NCBI GenBank assembly: GCA_913063155.1
Contig: CAJXYU010000006.1
Location: forward strand, 1 to 64,000
DNA: 64,000 nucleotides
Direction: 5' to 3'
Source: an uncultured Desulfovibrio sp.
GTDB taxonomy: Bacteria; Desulfobacterota; Desulfovibrionia; Desulfovibrionales; Desulfovibrionaceae
Every line of letters starts with the position of its first letter. The first letter of the stretch is position 1. The notes under the pieces were generated by a model. The model made no database searches and had not been told where the DNA came from. It saw only the letters and a program-made list of their open reading frames with translations. Made by a program: the position numbers and the translations under genes. Positions 59,886-64,000 of this stretch are shown one piece after another.

Positions 59886-60974
59886 ATGAGCATTCAACCT
59901 TCGGAACTTGGCATCGACATGACTCCCCCCCTGCCGAAAACACCGCGCCCCATTGTCGGGTTCGGTTCCGGCGGCATCATCACCGACGCGCATCTGCCAG
60001 CGTATGGAAAAGCCGGTTTTCCTCATGTGGGAATATATGACCCGAATCAGGAAAAAGCCGAGCAGGCGGCAAAGGCCTGGGGCATACCCAACGTCTGCAA
60101 GACGCCGGAAGAATTGGTGGAACTCGGCAAAGCGGAAAAGGCCGTTTTCGATGTCGCTGTTCCGGCTTCGGAAATCATCAATATTCTGCCGCAGCTGCCC
60201 GAGGGCTCGGGGGTGTTGATTCAAAAGCCTATGGGCGAAAGCCTTGAAGAGGCACGGAAAATTCTGAATATCTGCCGTGAGCGCAACCTCACGGCCGGGG
60301 TCAATTTCCAACTTCGGCAGGCTCCGTTCATGCGGGCCGCCAAGCAGATGATGGACAAGGGACTGCTCGGCGAGGTGCATGATGTGGAAATGCGCGTTGT
60401 CTGCCAGACTCCCTGGAACCTCTGGAGCTTCCTGTTCGAAAAGGAACGCATGGAAGTCAATTACCATAGCATTCATTATATCGATGCCGTACGCCACTTT
60501 CTGGGCGACCCGTCCAGCGTGTACTGCAAAACCATGGGCCACCCCAAAATGACGGAACTCGCCCAGACCCGATCCGCCATCATCATGGACTATGGGGACA
60601 TGGTTCGGGCCAATGTCGCCACCAACCACGGGCACGACTATGCTCCGGACGAGCAGGAATGCTTTTTCAAGCTTGAAGGGACCAAGGGAGCCATCAAGAT
60701 TCAAATCGGAGTCATTCTCAATTACCCCAAGGGAGCCGAAGACCAGTTCAAGTATGCGCTTGATGACGGCAAAGGGTGGCGGACCTTGTCCATTGAAGGG
60801 ACCTGGTTCCCGGATGCCTTCGTGGGACCCATGGGCGGTCTCCAGAAGAAAATGGAAGACCCTGCATTCAACTACGAGAACAGTGTCGAGGACGCATGGC
60901 GGACCATGTGTGTCGTGGAGAGCTGCTACAAATCGTCCGCTTCCAAGGGGACCCCGGTCGACTATCAGCCGTAG
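59886..60974 (+). CDS. Gfo/Idh/MocA-family oxidoreductase
   Basis: A 362-residue NAD(P)-dependent sugar oxidoreductase. The start at 59886 has AAAAGGAGC upstream. The Rossmann motif is VGFGSGGIITDAHLPAY (near residues 23-39), and the catalytic EKP-type lysine is in VLIQKPMGES (near 113-122); the C-terminal half has the alpha/beta sheet substrate domain (NYHSIHYIDAVRHFLGDP). It might oxidise a sugar to a lactone for the amidohydrolase encoded next. Alternatively it epimerises or reduces an inositol-type compound. Confidence 0.87.
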   Translation: MSIQPSELGIDMTPPLPKTPRPIVGFGSGGIITDAHLPAYGKAGFPHVGIYDPNQEKAEQAAKAWGIPNVCKTPEELVELGKAEKAVFDVAVPASEIINILPQLPEGSGVLIQKPMGESLEEARKILNICRERNLTAGVNFQLRQAPFMRAAKQMMDKGLLGEVHDVEMRVVCQTPWNLWSFLFEKERMEVNYHSIHYIDAVRHFLGDPSSVYCKTMGHPKMTELAQTRSAIIMDYGDMVRANVATNHGHDYAPDEQECFFKLEGTKGAIKIQIGVILNYPKGAEDQFKYALDDGKGWRTLSIEGTWFPDAFVGPMGGLQKKMEDPAFNYENSVEDAWRTMCVVESCYKSSASKGTPVDYQP

Positions 60975-61033
60975 AGATTCCGTGGAGCGGAAAGCAAGCC
61001 TTTCCGCTCCGTCTTCCGAAGGGAGCAATGATC

Positions 61034-61915
61034 ATGAGACAGATTATTGATACGCATCTGCATCTTTGGGACCTATCCAGGTTTGCCCTGCCCTGGCTGG
61101 CGGAGGTAAAGCCCCTGGACAGAAATTTCACCCAGGAGGACTTCCGCCGGGACGCCGCCAAAGGACCGGGCTGGGAGATTGAACGGGCCGTGTATGTCGA
61201 GGTGGACGTGGCGCCGGAGCAGCGGCAGGAGGAGGCCGAATATGTCGCCGGGCTGTGTGCAGACGAGGATTCCCTTGTCGAAGGCGCCGTGATTTCAGTG
61301 GACCTGTCCTCACCGGATGCCCCAAAGACGTTGCGCAAATATGAAGGGCATCCCTTCGTTCGGGGAGTCCGGCATGTGCTTCATGTTGCATCCAGCCCGC
61401 AGGGCGCCTGTCTGGAAGATGTTTTTGTCGGCAACGTCCGGCTGCTGGGTGATCTGGGCCTGCTTTTCGAAGGCTGCCTCCGCTGTCCGGAACTGGGAGA
61501 TTTCGTGGAGCTGGCCCGCAGATGTCCGGGCACCAGGATGGTACTGGATCACATGGGTAACGTGGACCCGGAAATCATTGCCATGGAACGTCCCGGCGCA
61601 GAACAGACGGCCTATGCGGACCAGTGGAGGCGAAACATCTCTGATATGAGCGACCTTGGCAATGTCTGCACCAAAATATCCGGCCTCAATGTTTCCGGAG
61701 ACGGGACTATCGACGTTTTGGCTCCGTCCTTGGAATATTGTTTCGAGGCTTTTGGAGAGGACCGAATCATGTTCGCGTCCAACTACCCGGTCTGCCGGCT
61801 CTCGCTTGGGGGCAGACCATGGGTCGAGGCCCTGCTGAGTATCACGGCAGAGCGGCCGCAGCTGTTTCAAGACAAGTTGTTTTCGCGCAATGCGATCAGG
61901 ATATACAACCTGTAA
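61034..61915 (+). CDS. amidohydrolase family 2 protein, likely sugar lactonase
   Basis: A 293-residue metal hydrolase. The ATG at 61034 lies 8 bases after GGGAG; an in-frame ATG at 61028 is too close. It starts IIDTHLHLWDLSRFALPWL, with the metal site His-x-His, the loop GVRHVLHVA, LDHMGNVDPE and FASNYPVCRL near residue 250, as in L-fucono-1,5-lactonase and L-rhamnono-1,4-lactonase relatives. It would open the lactone made by the dehydrogenase. Position between the sugar dehydrogenase and mutarotase genes supports this. Confidence 0.87.
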   Translation: MRQIIDTHLHLWDLSRFALPWLAEVKPLDRNFTQEDFRRDAAKGPGWEIERAVYVEVDVAPEQRQEEAEYVAGLCADEDSLVEGAVISVDLSSPDAPKTLRKYEGHPFVRGVRHVLHVASSPQGACLEDVFVGNVRLLGDLGLLFEGCLRCPELGDFVELARRCPGTRMVLDHMGNVDPEIIAMERPGAEQTAYADQWRRNISDMSDLGNVCTKISGLNVSGDGTIDVLAPSLEYCFEAFGEDRIMFASNYPVCRLSLGGRPWVEALLSITAERPQLFQDKLFSRNAIRIYNL

Positions 61916-61936
61916 CACACGAATACGGAGGTTCTC

Positions 61937-62269
61937 GTGAGCAATATCATGCGCATGGGCGGTGTCATCAAGGCCAAGCCCGAAAAGATCGACTATTACA
62001 AGGAACTGCACGCAGCACCATGGCCGGAAATCAACGCCATGATCAAAAAGTGCAATATTCGCAACTACTCGATTTACTTCAAGGACGGGTATCTCTTTTC
62101 CTATTATGAATACACCGGAGAGGATTTCGACGCAGACATGAAAAAAATGGCGGCAGACCCAAAGACTCAGGAATGGTGGGGGGAATGCATTCCCTGTCTG
62201 ACCCCACTGGAGACACGCAAGGAAGATGAACTCTGGGCTTCCATGGAAGAAGTCTACCACCTGGACTAG
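61937..62269 (+). CDS. L-rhamnose mutarotase-like protein
   Basis: A 110-residue protein of the RhaM/YiiL size. The motifs RMGGVIKAKPEKIDYYKELH, ending in an ELH histidine, then NYSIYFKDGYLFSYYEY and WWGECIPCLTPLETR fit the dimeric ferredoxin-like fold of rhamnose mutarotases. Such enzymes convert alpha and beta forms of 6-deoxy sugars. It follows the amidohydrolase by 21 bp. It is the strongest pointer that this operon handles a rhamnose- or fucose-like sugar. Confidence 0.9.
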   Translation: MSNIMRMGGVIKAKPEKIDYYKELHAAPWPEINAMIKKCNIRNYSIYFKDGYLFSYYEYTGEDFDADMKKMAADPKTQEWWGECIPCLTPLETRKEDELWASMEEVYHLD

Positions 62270-62290
62270 TTCTCGAGGACTGCCCGATTC

Positions 62291-62331
62291 CGCCGAGGGA
62301 GCCCAGGCTCGGTGGCGGCGCTCCCTTGGCG
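62291..62331 (+). promoter_or_regulatory. intercistronic hairpin after the mutarotase gene
   Basis: 12-bp stem CGCCGAGGGAGC / GCTCCCTTGGCG (one G-U) with a 17-base loop and no T-run; a possible partial terminator or stabiliser within the operon. Confidence 0.45.
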
Positions 62332-62460
62332 GCGCGTGTGAAAGCAGGCGGCAAGACAGCTTTTGGGCCGAAGCCCCTCTCTGCCAATACTCATGATGTA
62401 AACCAATAAACAGATGTTCTTCGCGACTTGACAGAAAACCATGCCTATTCAGGAGACAAA

Positions 62461-63615
62461 ATGATGACGACACTCCCCCTGGAAGGGATCGTTGTGTTGG
62501 ATTTCAGCCAATTTCTGGCCGGCCCTTCCGCGGCCCTGCGCCTGGCGGACCTGGGCGCAAAAGTTATCAAGATCGAACGCCCCGGAACCGGCGAATTGGG
62601 CAGAAGTCTGTACATCTCCGACCAGGAGTTTGACGGCGAAAGCGCCCTTTTCCACACCATAAACAGAAACAAACTCAGTTATGCCGCCAATTTGAAAGAC
62701 GAAAAAGATCTGAAAAAAGTCAAAAGGCTCATCGCCCGGGCCGACATTCTGATCGAAAATTTTCGTCCCGGCGTCATGCGCAAGTTCGGATTGGATTACG
62801 ACTCCCTCAAAGAGGAGAATACCAAGCTGATCTACGGTTCGGTCACGGGGTACGGCACGGAAGGCCCTTGGAAGCGGCTGCCTGGCCAGGACTTGTTGGT
62901 CCAGGCCCGGTCCGGTCTGGCCTGGCTGAGCGGGGAGTCGACCCAGGGGCCGGTTCCCGTGGGGCTGTCCTTGGTCGACATCATCACCGGCGCTCATCTG
63001 GTGCAGGGCTTGCTGGCCTGTCTGGTGCGTCGCGGCATTTCGGACAAGGGCGGCTTGGTGGAAGTGAATCTCATGGAATCCATTCTGGACATGCAGTTCG
63101 AGCTGTTCACCTGCCACCTGAACGACGGCGGACAATTGCCCCGCCGCTCGGGCATCAACAACGCCAACGCCTATCTCGGCGCCCCCTACGGTGTTTACAG
63201 GACCGCCGACGGATACATGGCCATGTCCATGGGGGATATTGTCCGGCTGGGTGAAATTCTGGAATGCCCCGGTCTGACGCCCTATGACGACTCCGGCGCC
63301 TGGTTCGCCAAACGGGATGAAATCAAGACCGTATTGGCGGAACACCTGATCGGGCGGTCCACGCAGGACTGGATGGACCGGCTCATCGAAGCGGACTATT
63401 GGGCCGCGCCGGTCCTGGATTGGCGAGAACTGAGGAAAGATGGCGGTTTCAAGGCCCTGGAGTTCGTCCAGGAAGTGGAACGCGAGAGTGGAGCGGTGCT
63501 TAAAACCACGCGTTGCCCGGTGCGTATCGATCACGAAAAACTGTTTTCGCGCCGGGCCGCTCCCCGTCCCGGCGAACACACTGAGTCAATCAACACGGAA
63601 TACGGTCTGGACTAG
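62461..63615 (+). CDS. class III CoA-transferase (CaiB/BaiF family)
   Basis: A 384-residue protein starting [20 protein letters not shown], followed by the family's [15 protein letters not shown] and the KSIALNLK-like AANLKDEKD. The catalytic aspartate is expected in [13 protein letters not shown] (near residue 145). Such enzymes move CoA between carboxylic acids (oxalate, succinate, carnitine, itaconate or citramalate). It is unusual next to sugar lactonase genes; with the MaoC-like hydratase downstream it might activate and hydrate a dicarboxylic acid from the sugar-acid route. The ATG at 62461 has CAGGAGACAAA upstream. Confidence 0.88.
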   Translation: MMTTLPLEGIVVLDFSQFLAGPSAALRLADLGAKVIKIERPGTGELGRSLYISDQEFDGESALFHTINRNKLSYAANLKDEKDLKKVKRLIARADILIENFRPGVMRKFGLDYDSLKEENTKLIYGSVTGYGTEGPWKRLPGQDLLVQARSGLAWLSGESTQGPVPVGLSLVDIITGAHLVQGLLACLVRRGISDKGGLVEVNLMESILDMQFELFTCHLNDGGQLPRRSGINNANAYLGAPYGVYRTADGYMAMSMGDIVRLGEILECPGLTPYDDSGAWFAKRDEIKTVLAEHLIGRSTQDWMDRLIEADYWAAPVLDWRELRKDGGFKALEFVQEVERESGAVLKTTRCPVRIDHEKLFSRRAAPRPGEHTESINTEYGLD

Positions 63616-63638
63616 CCGACAATCCAGGAGAAAAGATC

Positions 63639-64000
63639 ATGTTTTACGAAAAGTACTACGAGGAATACGAGATCGGCGAAAGCCGCACCAGCGAAGGGCG
63701 CACCATCACGGAGACGGATATCGTGCTCCATGCCGGGCAGACCGGTGATTTCTATCCGCACCACATGGATGCCGAATGGTGCAAAACCCAGCCCTTCAAG
63801 GAACGCATGGCCCACGGAACGCTCACGTTCGCCATCGCCGCAGGGCTAGGGGCAGGAGACATCAACTCCAAGGCCATGACATACGGATACGAGCATCTGC
63901 GTTTCCCCCGCCCGGTCTTCATAGGCGACACGCTGCGGGCCACCTTCACCATCACGGAAAAGAAGCCCCATCCGCGCAAGACCGGATTCGGCATCGTGAC
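63639..64000 (+). CDS. MaoC-like hydratase/dehydratase, 3' end outside window
   Basis: The frame starts [20 protein letters not shown] after CCAGGAG, 24 bp after the CoA-transferase gene, and is still open at the window end (120 codons seen). [20 protein letters not shown] and [20 protein letters not shown] are typical of MaoC hot-dog-fold enzymes, with the catalytic Asp/His pair in the GDFYPHHMD region. MaoC-family proteins hydrate enoyl-CoA or mesaconyl-CoA. A CoA-transferase/MaoC pair is known in mesaconate and itaconate breakdown, which is one option here. Confidence 0.88.
   Translation, partial: MFYEKYYEEYEIGESRTSEGRTITETDIVLHAGQTGDFYPHHMDAEWCKTQPFKERMAHGTLTFAIAAGLGAGDINSKAMTYGYEHLRFPRPVFIGDTLRATFTITEKKPHPRKTGFGIV

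Noticed and set aside
1-64000. CRISPR array, tRNA or rRNA genes, prophage genes
   Set aside because: No regularly spaced repeats, no recognisable tRNA or rRNA sequence and no phage structural or integrase genes were seen.

Overview
The window looks like a chromosomal segment of an anaerobic deltaproteobacterium of the Desulfovibrio type. This is an inference from GC-rich codon use, a sigma-54 activator with a matching -24/-12 promoter, tripartite tricarboxylate (TTT) transport, a TtpC/ExbB/ExbD/TonB system and many sugar-acid genes; no rRNA or housekeeping marker is present to confirm it.

Bases 1-5,290 are the tail of a two-partner-secretion/CdiA-type polymorphic toxin gene. It is followed by a likely Imm42-type immunity gene and then by orphan modules: a displaced toxin fragment with a small immunity candidate, a frameshifted fragment with an ankyrin-repeat lipoprotein, and a shorter paralogue of that lipoprotein's C-terminal domain that lacks a normal start. 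This part is AT-richer than the rest and carries repeated terminator flanks.

Bases 5,360-23,930 are catabolic. A PrpR-like sigma-54 activator is divergent from an operon encoding a TTT transporter (TctB-TctC-TctA), a four-carbon acid sugar kinase, a PdxA-like dehydrogenase, an iron alcohol dehydrogenase, a DapA-family aldolase/lyase and a D-2-hydroxyacid dehydrogenase. The upstream region holds a near-consensus -24/-12 promoter and tandem inverted repeats. After an insertion-sequence remnant comes a second set: IclR regulator, a decayed dapA-like gene, GntP-type permease, DapA-family protein, IlvD/Edd-type dehydratase and AEC transporter.

Bases 24,260-56,141 form a large island with Fur-box-like sites before an AraC regulator, before both TonB-dependent receptors and between the M16 peptidase and YejA. 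It holds (i) a receptor operon with two methyltransferases, an ABC importer, a DUF6064-like membrane protein, an iron-sulfur/flavin reductase, an FAD oxidoreductase and a P-loop ATPase; (ii) a divergent receptor operon with an ABC-2 transporter, a DUF4857-like membrane protein and a third methyltransferase; (iii) a periplasmic M16 peptidase divergent from YejABEF peptide importer genes that run directly into a DUF3450-TtpC-ExbB-ExbD-TonB-TPR operon. Receptor, M16 peptidase, TonB and peptide importer together resemble the logic of the Fus protein-import and proteolysis system, so a metallophore, peptide or protein piracy function is the most interesting hypothesis here.

Bases 56,921-64,000 are a further sugar-acid operon: DapA-family protein, IclR regulator, RhaT-like permease, Gfo/Idh/MocA dehydrogenase, lactonase-like amidohydrolase, L-rhamnose mutarotase-like protein, class III CoA-transferase and a MaoC-like hydratase cut by the window edge. 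No tRNA, rRNA or CRISPR array was seen.
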